Source of the DNA: Streptomyces clavuligerus
GTDB lineage: Bacteria > Actinomycetota > Actinomycetes > Streptomycetales > Streptomycetaceae
NCBI RefSeq assembly: GCF_005519465.1
Contig: NZ_CP027858.1
Location: forward strand, 310,001-374,000
Direction of reading: 5' to 3'
Length of the DNA: 64,000 nucleotides
Shown here: positions 17,252 to 25,439 of the stretch, one piece after another
Layout: the number at the start of each line of letters is the position of its first letter
Numbering within the stretch: position 1 is the stretch's first letter
Notes under the pieces: generated by a model
Databases searched by the model: none
Seen by the model: only the letters and a program-made list of their open reading frames with translations
What the model was told of the DNA's origin: nothing
Made by a program: the position numbers and the translations under genes

Positions 17252-17464
17252 ATGGCGACCACACAGCATCAGCGCACCCAGCAGGCCCCCCGCCGGTCGG
17301 CGACGGGGCCCCGGCCCGAGGCGACCATGCCGCCCCGTCGGCGGCGCACGCTCCGGCCGACGCCGCGGCCGGCAACGGACCAGCCCCACAACCGCACCTG
17401 GAAGCCGGTCCGGCCGACGGCCCAGCGAATCCACGAGGCCGCGCTGCTGGCCGAGTTCGAGTAG
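17252..17464 (+). CDS. Small, strongly basic hypothetical protein
   Basis: 70 aa. It starts MATTQHQRTQQAPRR, is rich in Arg, Pro, Thr and Gln through most of its length, and ends in a short hydrophobic/acidic tail (AALLAEFE). No signal peptide, membrane segment, Cys or known domain is visible. A strong ribosome site (AAGGAG, 7 nt spacing) and a perfect hairpin terminator 47 nt after the stop support a real gene. The nearest regulator is the divergent SARP gene, with a SARP-like direct repeat in the gap. Role unknown; a nucleic-acid-binding peptide or a leader/precursor peptide are both conceivable. Confidence 0.55.
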   Translation: MATTQHQRTQQAPRRSATGPRPEATMPPRRRRTLRPTPRPATDQPHNRTWKPVRPTAQRIHEAALLAEFE

Positions 17465-18391
17465 CAGGGCAGGGGGCGGCGACAGGGCACCGCACCAAGG
17501 GAAGCCGAGCACGGGCGGGCCGGGAGAGATCCCGGCCCGCCCGTGGCGTTTCGGATGACCAGACGTCCCTCCCCCGCGCCCTGCTCCTCCCCCGGCACCT
17601 CAGGCACACACTCTCCCGTTCGCCCCATGTTTCACAGAAGACATCACAATCGCGAACAATAAACGTTTGAAAAACACTCGCCGTGTCAGAAAAATTCGGT
17701 CGGCGTCCGTGGCCGGCCACGGAGGACGAGGCCGGTCACCGGGGAAGTCGGCCGAGGGGGATACCGGGACAATCCCCGGGGTTCGAGGGTGCGCCGTGTG
17801 GCCGTTCTCACGGGGTGGCCGAGGTCACCCGGCCCTGGCGCGTCCCCGGGTACGGGCATCGATAAACGCTTCCCCTGCCCCGGTGACACGTCCCGCCTCG
17901 CCGGGCCCCGCTGTCCGCATGCCGGAAGTTCCGTTGCCACCAGCGGTTCTTCCCTCCGGCCAGAGGGGCCGTCCGGGCGTCAAGAGGGCGATTGGCCCCG
18001 CCGGTGGAGGAGTCGCATGAAACAGCCATACCGGGCCCTCCTCCCCGTACTGACTCAAAGAAATCAGCCGGGCTCCGAGGCCGGTCAATACTTCTGCTGC
18101 CCGGTCGACGACCTGCTCCGCGTCGGCCGTCCCGCCGGAACATCGCGGTCATCGGAGATTCCCCCGAGGAAGGTGATGACCGCTGTGCCGGACGAGACGG
18201 CTGAAGCTCTGGAGGGTCGGCAGACCAGGGGTGCCTTTGCGCAAGAGAACGGCGAGCCATCGGCCGTTCGAAGGAGTGAGCGCGGCAGTGAAGCGCGGCG
18301 GACCAGGGGGCCCGGCCCGGCCGGAGAGCCCGGTCCGACGCGCTGTCCCCACGAAGAAAGCACCGCAGGAAACCCAAGAGGAGAGTTCCCC
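17465..18391. other. Non-coding gap with AT-rich patch and 18-bp palindrome
   Basis: After the terminator, 17620-17700 is unusually AT-rich for this genome (for example CAATAAACGTTTGAAAAAC). TCCGTGGCCGGCCACGGA (17706-17723) is a perfect 18-bp palindrome. The rest has no frame with convincing start, ribosome site or family match, although frames stay open because of GC bias. It presumably holds the promoter and leader of the gene at 18392. Confidence 0.5.
17511..17544 (+). terminator. Perfect 15-bp hairpin terminator
   Basis: ACGGGCGGGCCGGGA (17511-17525), loop GAGA, exact complement (17530-17544). There is no T-run, as is usual in Streptomyces. It ends the small gene at 17252-17464. Confidence 0.7.
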
Positions 18392-19735
18392 ATGAACGCG
18401 TCGGACATGTCCTCCGTGCCCGTGGCGCAGGACCCCGAGTGGACCGGCATCCGGACCCTCGGGCACGCCAACCGCTTCGCCACCTGGGACAGTGAGTTCC
18501 GCTACGACGGCCGCATCCGGGTGCCGATGGGCGTGAAGATCAAGGCGATCCGCTACTCCTACTACGGCAACGGCCAGGCGACCATGGACACGGTCGAGTG
18601 CAAGCGCGGCCAGAGCGGTATCGACCAGCAGTACGAGGTCATCGATCTCGCCTTCCTCGACGACTCCGACCTCATCACCTTCACCCTGCGCGGCGATCTC
18701 AACGTCGACGCCGACCCGCGCCCGGCGTACAGCCGTACGTACCGGATACTCGTCGAGGCCGTTCTCGACGACGGCACCGTCCGCTCCGCGTCCCCGGAGG
18801 TCGAGGTGCTGGCCGGGGCCTGGACCCAGGCGGACCCGCAGATGGTGGGCCGCCCGTTCGTCCGGCTGCCCTGGGACAACAACTGGGGCGGCTCGCCCAA
18901 CAGCCAGGCGGGCTTCGGCTATGTGTCCGACAACGGACTCATCCCCGGTGACAAGTTCATCGTCGACCTGGTCAATCTGCGTCAGGGCGTGCAGGGGGTG
19001 GCGAGCAACCACAGCGACCATGTGTACTACCAGCTCGTTCGCGAGGACGGCACGCCCTCGCGCGCCACCCCGGCCCCGCAGAAACTGTCCGTCCCGGGGC
19101 ACCAGGACAGCGGTACCGGCCGCAAGGTGACCCTGCCCCCGCTCAATCTGCGGCAGCTCGGTGACCGGACGGGCTACTACCGCTTCCTGGTCTGGCCCGG
19201 GTCCACCACCGAGCCCGGCGGAACGGCGAGCGCCCTCGGCTGGGACCCGGCCAAGCCCGAGGACGCCTTCCAGATCGGCAGTGTCTACTACCGCTACCAC
19301 GCGGGGCAGGACGGGGGCACCGGGCAGAGCGCCTATATCTGGGCCGAGGACAGGACCGCGGTCGCGGGACAGACGAAGTGGGTCTACCCGGCGTTCGTCG
19401 TCAGCAACACCGGTCAGTCCACCATCGGCACGGTGCCGATCGTCTTCACCGCCCCCGAGGGGCTGCACTTCCTGGAGGAGTCGGTCACCTTCACCCGCTG
19501 GTCGGCCCCGGACACCGAGATCAAGGCCGCGGGCTCGCTCTCGGCCGACAGGCGCACCCTGACCTGCCCCGCCGTTCCGCTGAACCTGGCCACCGGCAAG
19601 GACCCCTGGGTGTCGGTCTACCCGGCCGTGGGGGTCGAGCAGACGGCCACGGGCAGCTTGCAGGTCGGTATCGCGATCGGTGAGCCCGCCTTCGCCACGG
19701 CCCACGCCACGATCGTCGTGACGCCCGCGGGCTGA
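18392..19735 (+). CDS. Hypothetical protein sharing its C-terminal domain with the 21367 protein
   Basis: 447 aa, not matched to a named family. It has no signal peptide. Predicted as mostly beta strand: Tyr/Trp-rich N-terminal part (YDGRIRVPMGVKIKAIRYSYY), a middle part with repeated YYRF/VYYR segments, and a C-terminal ~115-residue domain. The shared features with the end of the 21367 protein are KWVYPAF, FLEESVTFTR and a late VYPAV. The ATG at 18392 has GAGGAG 8 nt upstream; the same frame is open further upstream without a better start. It is followed by a processive glycosyltransferase, so a role in a surface polymer or coat is plausible but inferred. Confidence 0.75.
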   Translation: MNASDMSSVPVAQDPEWTGIRTLGHANRFATWDSEFRYDGRIRVPMGVKIKAIRYSYYGNGQATMDTVECKRGQSGIDQQYEVIDLAFLDDSDLITFTLRGDLNVDADPRPAYSRTYRILVEAVLDDGTVRSASPEVEVLAGAWTQADPQMVGRPFVRLPWDNNWGGSPNSQAGFGYVSDNGLIPGDKFIVDLVNLRQGVQGVASNHSDHVYYQLVREDGTPSRATPAPQKLSVPGHQDSGTGRKVTLPPLNLRQLGDRTGYYRFLVWPGSTTEPGGTASALGWDPAKPEDAFQIGSVYYRYHAGQDGGTGQSAYIWAEDRTAVAGQTKWVYPAFVVSNTGQSTIGTVPIVFTAPEGLHFLEESVTFTRWSAPDTEIKAAGSLSADRRTLTCPAVPLNLATGKDPWVSVYPAVGVEQTATGSLQVGIAIGEPAFATAHATIVVTPAG

Positions 19736-19885
19736 CGGGCCCCGGCCCCGGACGCTCCGGGTGACAGGGGGTGTGGCACCCCGGTGACACCCCGGTGCCA
19801 CACCCCCGCCCCGCCACGGGCACCCGCCGCAGGCACTCAGCACACGCATCCACCACCGCGACAACGGTTCCAGGAGTGCACTCTC

Positions 19886-21082
19886 ATGCGATGGCCGCGC
19901 ATCATCCGCCGGGACCACCGGCCCCCGCTCCCCGAACGGCCGGACACCACCGACGCCGAGACCGGCACCGGCCCCGGCCCCGGCCCCGAGACCGGCACCA
20001 GCCCCGACACCGACACCGACCGCCACGGGACCGCGCCCCGGATCGTGGCGCTGATCCCCGCCCACAACGAGGCCGAACGCATCGCCGCCTCCCTCGCGGC
20101 CCTGCGCCGCCAGCAGTGCCCGCCGCACCGCGTGGTCGTCGTCGCCGACAACTGCACCGACGACACCCCCGGGATCGCCCGCGCGAACGGCGCCGCCGTC
20201 TTCGCCTCCCGGGCCAACCGGCACAAGAAGGCGGGCGCCCTCAACCAGGCCCTCGACGCCGTGCTGCACGAACTGGCGGCCGACGACCTCGTCCTCGTCC
20301 AGGACGCCGACACCGTCCTCGCGCCCTCCTTCGTCGCCAGTGCCATCGGCGCGATGGACCGCACGGTCGGGGCCGTCGGCGGCATCTTCTACGGGGAGCG
20401 CGGCGGCGGGCTGCTCGGAGTCCTCCAGCGGATGGAGTTCCAGCGCTACGCCCGGGAGATCACCCGCCGCGGCCACCGCGCCGACGTCCTCACCGGCACC
20501 GCGACCCTCTTCCGGGCCCGCACCCTGCGGGAGGTCAAGGCCGCCCGGAACGCGGGCCGGATCGGCGGCGGCTCCTCGTACTACTCGCTCGCCTCCCTCA
20601 CCGAGGACGACGAGATCACCAAGGCGGTGCGCACCCTCGGCTACCGCACCGTCTCGCCGCCGGGCTGCGCGGTGGTGACCGAGGTGATGACGAGCCTGCC
20701 CAAGCTCTGGCACCAGCGGCTGCGCTGGCAGCGCGGCGCGCTGGAGAACCTGCGGGACTACGGCTGGACCCCGGTCACCGCGCCGTACATCATCCGGCAG
20801 GGCTTCATGGGCATGTCCGTTCTCTTCCTCGCCCTCTACTTCGTCTTCACCGGCTGGATGCTGGCCCGGGGGCGCCCGGAGTTCCGGCCCTTCTGGACGG
20901 CCGTGGGTCTGGTCTTCGTCGCCGAGAAGGTCGTCACCGCCCGGGGCGCGGGCTGGCGGGCGCAGCTCCTCGCGGGCACCCTCGCCGTGGAGCTGGCCTA
21001 CGACCTGTTCCAGCACGCCGTCTATGTCCGTTCCCTGTGGGACATGGCACGGCGCCGCGAGGAACGCTGGTGCGCCACATGA
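19886..21082 (+). CDS. Processive family-2 glycosyltransferase
   Basis: 398 aa, GT2 with GT-A fold. Evidence: IVALIPAHNEA start of the nucleotide-sugar domain, VVVADNCTDDT, VQDADTVLA (D-x-D metal site), TEDDEIT (catalytic Asp region) and QRLRWQRGALENL, the Q-x-x-R-W signature of processive synthases (cellulose, chitin, hyaluronan, PNAG). At least two hydrophobic segments follow (MSVLFLALYFVFTG and a later one), placing the C-terminus in the membrane. The N-terminal ~40 residues are a Pro/Thr repeat tract. The ATG at 19886 has AGGAG 10 nt upstream. It probably polymerises a cell-surface polysaccharide; the sugar cannot be told from sequence. Confidence 0.88.
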   Translation: MRWPRIIRRDHRPPLPERPDTTDAETGTGPGPGPETGTSPDTDTDRHGTAPRIVALIPAHNEAERIAASLAALRRQQCPPHRVVVVADNCTDDTPGIARANGAAVFASRANRHKKAGALNQALDAVLHELAADDLVLVQDADTVLAPSFVASAIGAMDRTVGAVGGIFYGERGGGLLGVLQRMEFQRYAREITRRGHRADVLTGTATLFRARTLREVKAARNAGRIGGGSSYYSLASLTEDDEITKAVRTLGYRTVSPPGCAVVTEVMTSLPKLWHQRLRWQRGALENLRDYGWTPVTAPYIIRQGFMGMSVLFLALYFVFTGWMLARGRPEFRPFWTAVGLVFVAEKVVTARGAGWRAQLLAGTLAVELAYDLFQHAVYVRSLWDMARRREERWCAT

Positions 21083-21330
21083 TGTACGGAGCGCTCCCGG
21101 CCATCGGCGCGTTCGGCGCGGGCGGCGCCGGGGTCCTGCTGTCCAGGAGGTCGGACTCCGGCTTCCAGGCCCTCGCGGGGGTCGTCGCCGTCACCACCTT
21201 GATCATGGCGGGCACCTCGGTCGCCAAACTCCTCCCGCCGCGCCGCGGGCGCGGTCCGGACGTCGCCTGGCGGCAGCCCCGTCCCCACCATGCCGTCCCC
21301 GAGCGGACCGCCTGGGTGGCGGTCCCGTAA
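21079..21330 (+). CDS. Small membrane protein coupled to the glycosyltransferase
   Basis: 83 aa. Its ATG overlaps the glycosyltransferase stop (ATGA), which implies translational coupling. Two hydrophobic stretches (PAIGAFGAGGAGVLL and ALAGVVAVTTLIMAG) are separated by a short RRSDSG loop; a basic Pro/Arg-rich tail follows. It could be a subunit of the synthase, comparable in position to small accessory proteins of cellulose or PNAG synthases. No family recognised. Confidence 0.7.
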   Translation: MMYGALPAIGAFGAGGAGVLLSRRSDSGFQALAGVVAVTTLIMAGTSVAKLLPPRRGRGPDVAWRQPRPHHAVPERTAWVAVP

Positions 21331-21366
21331 CCCTCCCCGCACCACGACGGATCGGAGAACACTCCC

Positions 21367-23058
21367 ATGAGCGACGCAGTGATCCAGGAGAACCAGGAGA
21401 ACCAGGACGTACGGAACGCGGACCTGCCGAACGCGGGCGTACCCGGCGGGGACCTGCCCGGCGAGGGCGCGCCCGGCGGGGGCGTCGTCGCCGCCGCGCC
21501 GGAGCAGCCGCAGGACTCCTTCAGCCTCACCCTGAGTCTCGCCGCCGCCCCCCGGGCGGTCGACATGACCGTGATCGCCACCGGCTTCAACGTGCCCACG
21601 GGCGTCTACCGGCGGCAGGAGGCGCTCTGGGTCGCCGAGTACGGCAACGGCGGCAACCTCTACCGGGTCGACGAGGCGACGGGGAGCAGGACCCGGCTGG
21701 CGCAGAACCTCGGGGGCGTGGAGTACCTGGACCGGGGCGTCTTCCTCGACAGCGGCAAGGACGCGCTGTTCACGGCCGTGTACACCAGTGGAACCCTGTA
21801 CGAGGTGACGGCCGAGACCGGGAGCGCCTACCGGGTCCCCGCCGCGTCCCTGGGCGCCGCCCAGGGCTCGATCATCATCGCCCGCAGCACCTACGCCGTC
21901 GTCCAGGAGGACGGCGGGGGCGTCCTGTGGAAGGTCACCAGGGAGGGTGCCGCCACCCGGATCGCGGGCGGCCTCGGCAGGCCGCAGGACGTCTCCTGCG
22001 TCAGCTACGGGACCGACGAGCTGTATGTGACCGATGAGGACAACAGCGGACGTCTGTTGCGCGTCAGCGTGTCCTCCGGCGCGGTCACCACCGTCGCCGA
22101 CGGCCTCGGCTCCACCGGCGGGCTCTGCTGCACACCGGGGAACGAGGCGTTCGTCGTGGAGAAGACCGCCTCGGGCGGTATCTGGCGGATCGACCTCGCC
22201 ACCGGACGCAGGGCGAAGGTCGTCTCCGGGATCGGCAACCTGCACGACATCCATGTCTCGGGACACGACGTGTATGTCACCGACACGGACAACGGCGGCC
22301 GGGTGCTGCGGCTCAACCGGCTCGCCCTGCCCGAGCCCGACGCCATCGTCCTCGTCGGCGGCGACGGGCAGCGGCAGCACACCGGCGGGGAGTTCGGCGC
22401 GCTCTCCGTCCAGGTGACCCGGGGCGGGGAGGCGGCGGCCGGGCGGCGGGTGACCTTCGAGATCGTCGACACCGACGGCACCGGCACGGACTTCGCCGGT
22501 GGCTCCCCCGCCGTGCTGACCTCGGACGCGTACGGCAAGGCGACCACCGGTCCGGCGCTGGTGGCGGGCACCCGACCGGGCATGGTCCGGGTACGGGCCA
22601 CCGCCGGTGGCAGCTCGGTGACCTTCCTGCTCACCGTCCGGGAGGCGTCCCTGCCCACCGATGTCACCGTCGGTCAGGGCCACCCGGCCGCCGCCCGGCC
22701 CGGCACGCAGTGGATCTATCCCGCGCTCCGGCTCCGCAATGTCGACCGGCACCCCCTCGGCACCGAGCCGCTGGTGATCACGGCCCCGCCCGGGCTGCGC
22801 TTCCTGGAGGACTCGGTGGCCTTCACCCGCCAGGCCGACGAACCCGCCGAGCACCTCGCCACCGGCGAACGCGGCACCGATCTGCGCACCCTGACCCTGT
22901 GGGACGTCCCGTTCGACACCGCACCCGGCGCCTGGGTCCTGATCTACCCCGCCATGGAGATCGACCCGGACGCGGAGCCCGGCGTCCTGCCGGTGGAGTT
23001 CGCGATCGGCGGCCCCGTGATCGTCCGGGGCCAGGTCGGCGTCACGGTCACCGGCTGA
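21367..23058 (+). CDS. Beta-propeller, Ig-like and shared C-terminal domain protein
   Basis: 563 aa. After a ~60-residue Gly/Ala/Pro tract, residues ~70-320 contain repeated blades of the type LWVAEYGNGGNLYRVD, LYVTDEDNSGRLLRV and VYVTDTDNGGRVLRL (NHL/SMP-30-like propeller). Residues ~325-430 look like an Ig-like Big_1 domain (VTFEIVDTDGTGTDFAGGS, GKATTGPALVAGT). The final ~120 residues correspond to the end of the 18392 protein (WIYPALRL, FLEDSVAFTR, LIYPAM). No signal peptide or anchor is visible. A GGAGAA ribosome site precedes the ATG. It is the last gene of the cluster. Export route and ligand are unknown. Confidence 0.8.
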   Translation: MSDAVIQENQENQDVRNADLPNAGVPGGDLPGEGAPGGGVVAAAPEQPQDSFSLTLSLAAAPRAVDMTVIATGFNVPTGVYRRQEALWVAEYGNGGNLYRVDEATGSRTRLAQNLGGVEYLDRGVFLDSGKDALFTAVYTSGTLYEVTAETGSAYRVPAASLGAAQGSIIIARSTYAVVQEDGGGVLWKVTREGAATRIAGGLGRPQDVSCVSYGTDELYVTDEDNSGRLLRVSVSSGAVTTVADGLGSTGGLCCTPGNEAFVVEKTASGGIWRIDLATGRRAKVVSGIGNLHDIHVSGHDVYVTDTDNGGRVLRLNRLALPEPDAIVLVGGDGQRQHTGGEFGALSVQVTRGGEAAAGRRVTFEIVDTDGTGTDFAGGSPAVLTSDAYGKATTGPALVAGTRPGMVRVRATAGGSSVTFLLTVREASLPTDVTVGQGHPAAARPGTQWIYPALRLRNVDRHPLGTEPLVITAPPGLRFLEDSVAFTRQADEPAEHLATGERGTDLRTLTLWDVPFDTAPGAWVLIYPAMEIDPDAEPGVLPVEFAIGGPVIVRGQVGVTVTG

Positions 23059-23289
23059 CACCCGCGCAGAGTCCCGCCCCCGTACCCCGCGTCCCCGTCG
23101 CCTCCCCCGGCGGCGGGGACGCGGCGTCGGACAGCCGGACGCGGACGGCGGCGGGGCAGGCCGCGCCGGCCGGGTTCCTCCGGCGCCGGGTCCCCGGCAC
23201 CGGAGGCGGCGTGCCTCGCGGTTCTCGGCCCGCCGCCCCATGCTGGAAGCAAGGCCGCGTACGGTTCCGCGCCCCGGAGGTGGTTCGCC

Positions 23290-24153
23290 GTGCCGTTCCC
23301 TGTCACCGTCGGTGTCGACGGATCTCCGCAGAGTCTCGCCGCCGCCGACTGGGGCGCCCAGGAGGCGGAGCTGCGCGGTCTGCCCCTGCGCGTCATCAAC
23401 GTCTGGCCGAAGCCCTTCCCCCTGCCCGAGGCGCCGGAGGCGCGGCAGGCCTTGGAGCACTGGGGGCAGCGCGTTCCGAGGGAGACCGAGGCCCGTCTCC
23501 GGAGCGGCCACCCCGCGCTGGAGCTCACCGTCGAACAGATCGACGGGGAACCCGAGCCGGTGCTGTCGGCCGCCGCGAAGGAGTCCACGCTTCTGGTGCT
23601 GGGGTCCCAGGGGCTGAGCGGTACCGCCGGATATCTGGTGGGCTCCACGGGACATCTGCTCCTGGGGGAGCTGAAGGAGCCTCCCCTGGTCTTCGTCCGC
23701 TCCCCGGGGAAGGGGCAGCGGGCGCCCGCCCCGGACGGTCCCGTCGTGGTGGGCGTCGCGAAGGGGGCCGATGAACCGCTGGAGTTCGCCTTCGAGGCCG
23801 CGGCCCGCCACGACTGCCCGCTGCGGGCCGTCCACGTCTGGCGCTCGCCCGGCTACTTCGGCTTCGGTCTGGTCGCCGGCGACTCCCTGACCGGTGACCA
23901 CGCGCAGCGCGAGGCCGCCGCCCTGACCGAGGCGCTGCGGCCGTGGCGCGAGCGGTACCGGACGGTGGAGGTGGTCGAGGACTCCGCCCCCGGCCGCCCC
24001 GTCGATCTGCTGACGGACGCGGCACAGGGAGCGTCCCTGCTCGTGGTGGGACACCGGTCCCGGCACTTCCCGCTGGGAGCCCGCGCCGGGTCGGTGACCT
24101 ATGGGGTGCTGCACCACGTCCCCGTGCCGGTCGCCGTGGTGCCGCACCGCTGA
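23290..24153 (+). CDS. Universal stress protein, tandem Usp domains
   Basis: 287 aa with two Usp domains (about 1-140 and 150-287). Each has the opening strand (VTVGVDGS; VVVGVAKGAD) and a nucleotide-loop-like end (LGSQGLSGTAGYLVGST; VGHRSRHFPLGARAGSV). The first loop keeps the G-x2-G-x9-S/T style ATP-binding pattern; the second is less regular. The start is the GTG at 23290, with GGAGG upstream. Typical of the many Streptomyces Usp paralogues associated with oxygen or redox stress. It stands alone, with no coupled partner. Confidence 0.9.
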   Translation: MPFPVTVGVDGSPQSLAAADWGAQEAELRGLPLRVINVWPKPFPLPEAPEARQALEHWGQRVPRETEARLRSGHPALELTVEQIDGEPEPVLSAAAKESTLLVLGSQGLSGTAGYLVGSTGHLLLGELKEPPLVFVRSPGKGQRAPAPDGPVVVGVAKGADEPLEFAFEAAARHDCPLRAVHVWRSPGYFGFGLVAGDSLTGDHAQREAAALTEALRPWRERYRTVEVVEDSAPGRPVDLLTDAAQGASLLVVGHRSRHFPLGARAGSVTYGVLHHVPVPVAVVPHR

Positions 24154-24416
24154 ATCGGGCGTGTCCAACGGTGTGAGTCGGCCATGTCCACCCCACTGAC
24201 CTGCGGAGACGAAGAAATGCGGCGCACTGCGGCGGTGACCTTGGGGTGCCCGTGCCCGGGAACCTACAGTGGAGATGGGCGCGGGATACCGGTCGCCCGC
24301 CGCCGGGGCACCCCGGACGGCGGGCGAGCATGCCCCGCCGACCCGTGGAGGCGGACCTGTTCCGGTCCGCGGGGAGACGGACGTGTCCGGGGCCCGTCCC
24401 GCGCCGGGAACAGGTG

Positions 24417-24599
24417 ATGACCATGACGGACGACGACTTCTACCGACGGGACCGGCCCGAGAACGCCAGCCTGCCGGAGGACCGGCCACGCGGCGGCCAG
24501 GGCGGAGCACCCCTGCGGCGTCCCACCCTCGCCGTGACGGTCCTGCTCATCATCGCGATCATCGTGGTGGTCGCCCTCGGAATCATGCTCTTCCCGTAG
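24417..24599 (+). CDS. Small single-pass membrane protein
   Basis: 60 aa (58 if the second ATG at 24423 is used). The first ~35 residues are hydrophilic and charged (MTDDDFYRRDRPENASL...). The C-terminus is one hydrophobic helix (TVLLIIAIIVVVALGIMLF) ending at the stop. Such short tail-anchored proteins are common and uncharacterised in Streptomyces. An AGG-containing ribosome site is nearby. No functional clue in the neighbourhood. Confidence 0.6.
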   Translation: MTMTDDDFYRRDRPENASLPEDRPRGGQGGAPLRRPTLAVTVLLIIAIIVVVALGIMLFP

Positions 24600-24950
24600 C
24601 GGCGGTACCGACGGGCCGGAAACCGCAGCCGCGTACCCGTCACCCGGTGGGCGACTCCACCGCCGTTCGACGGACATCTGCCGCCGGACGGCGGTGGAGG
24701 GCGTCCCGTCTTCGTGCGGAAGGGAGACCGGCGACCGTGCGCACCGCCCCTTCAGGGAAGGGGAGTTGGACCCGGGGCGGGCGCCCGCACCGAGCCGAAC
24801 ACCCCGTACTCAGCAGAAATCTTCGCAGGTGGGAGCGGTAGTTAAGCGTTTTCCGCCACTGGCTGATCACTGTTACAGTCGCCCAGCTTTCGATCTTCAG
24901 TTCGAGGCGGGGAGCCTCGAAGGGTCGACAAGCCCAAGGGAGGGTTTTTC
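24600..24950. other. Intergenic region with promoter of the secreted protein
   Basis: No gene is supported here. A candidate promoter TTCCGC (24851-24856), 17 bp, TACAGT (24874-24879) precedes the secreted-protein gene by about 75 nt. The strong AGGGAGGG ribosome site sits just before the ATG at 24951. Confidence 0.45.
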
Positions 24951-25379
24951 ATGACAGGCAGCCGTTTGCGCAAGGCCGGCCTCATCGCCGGAGCCGCCGC
25001 GGTGCTCACCTTCGCCACCAGCACGTCCGCTTGGGCCAACTGGACCGCCAACAACTGGGTCGGGAACCAGGGGAAGCTCTCCCAGCAGTGGGTCGACGAG
25101 TCGTACAATGAGATCAACTTCACCGGTTGTGACGAGGTGTACGGCCGGACGAGCGTGGATGTGGCGCTCTGGCAGCAGATCGACTGGGGGAGCGACAAGA
25201 AGCACGACACCTCCACATTCACCAACTGCTTCAAGGGCGCGAGCCAGAAGAGCACCGCCACCCAGACGGGGCTGCCCCGCGACAGCTACTACTTCGAGAT
25301 CGACAAGATCGGCTCGGGGTGCATCTCCTGCGCCGTCGCTGTCACCAAGGTCAACGTGGACACCACCAAGGCCGACTGA
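24951..25379 (+). CDS. Secreted small protein with four cysteines
   Basis: 142 aa. The signal peptide has RLRKAG as basic start, a hydrophobic core, and likely cleavage after AWA. The mature ~113 residues are rich in Trp, Asn, Asp and Ser, and contain four Cys (FTGCDEV, FTNCFKG, GCISC), suiting two disulfides. No known domain recognised. A strong ribosome site and a hairpin between this gene and the following membrane/ABC genes would give the secreted product higher expression than the transport genes. By position it resembles the toxin gene of lactococcin-972-type bacteriocin loci, but the sequence does not clearly match that family. Confidence 0.75.
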   Translation: MTGSRLRKAGLIAGAAAVLTFATSTSAWANWTANNWVGNQGKLSQQWVDESYNEINFTGCDEVYGRTSVDVALWQQIDWGSDKKHDTSTFTNCFKGASQKSTATQTGLPRDSYYFEIDKIGSGCISCAVAVTKVNVDTTKAD

Positions 25380-25383
25380 TCCC

Positions 25384-25418
25384 GCCGGGCCTCCGCGTGA
25401 CCAGCGCGGAGGCCCGGC
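25384..25418 (+). terminator. Hairpin between the secreted protein and the membrane/ABC genes
   Basis: GCCGGGCCTCCGCG (25384-25397), 7-nt loop, exact complement (25405-25418), then CTTTG. It probably attenuates read-through into the genes at 25440-28058. Confidence 0.65.
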
Positions 25419-25439
25419 TTTGCCCCGATGTGAGCCCTC

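Noticed and set aside
17789..18391. In-frame extension upstream of the 18392 gene
   Set aside because: No ribosome site at upstream starts; composition is low-complexity; the ATG at 18392 has GAGGAG.
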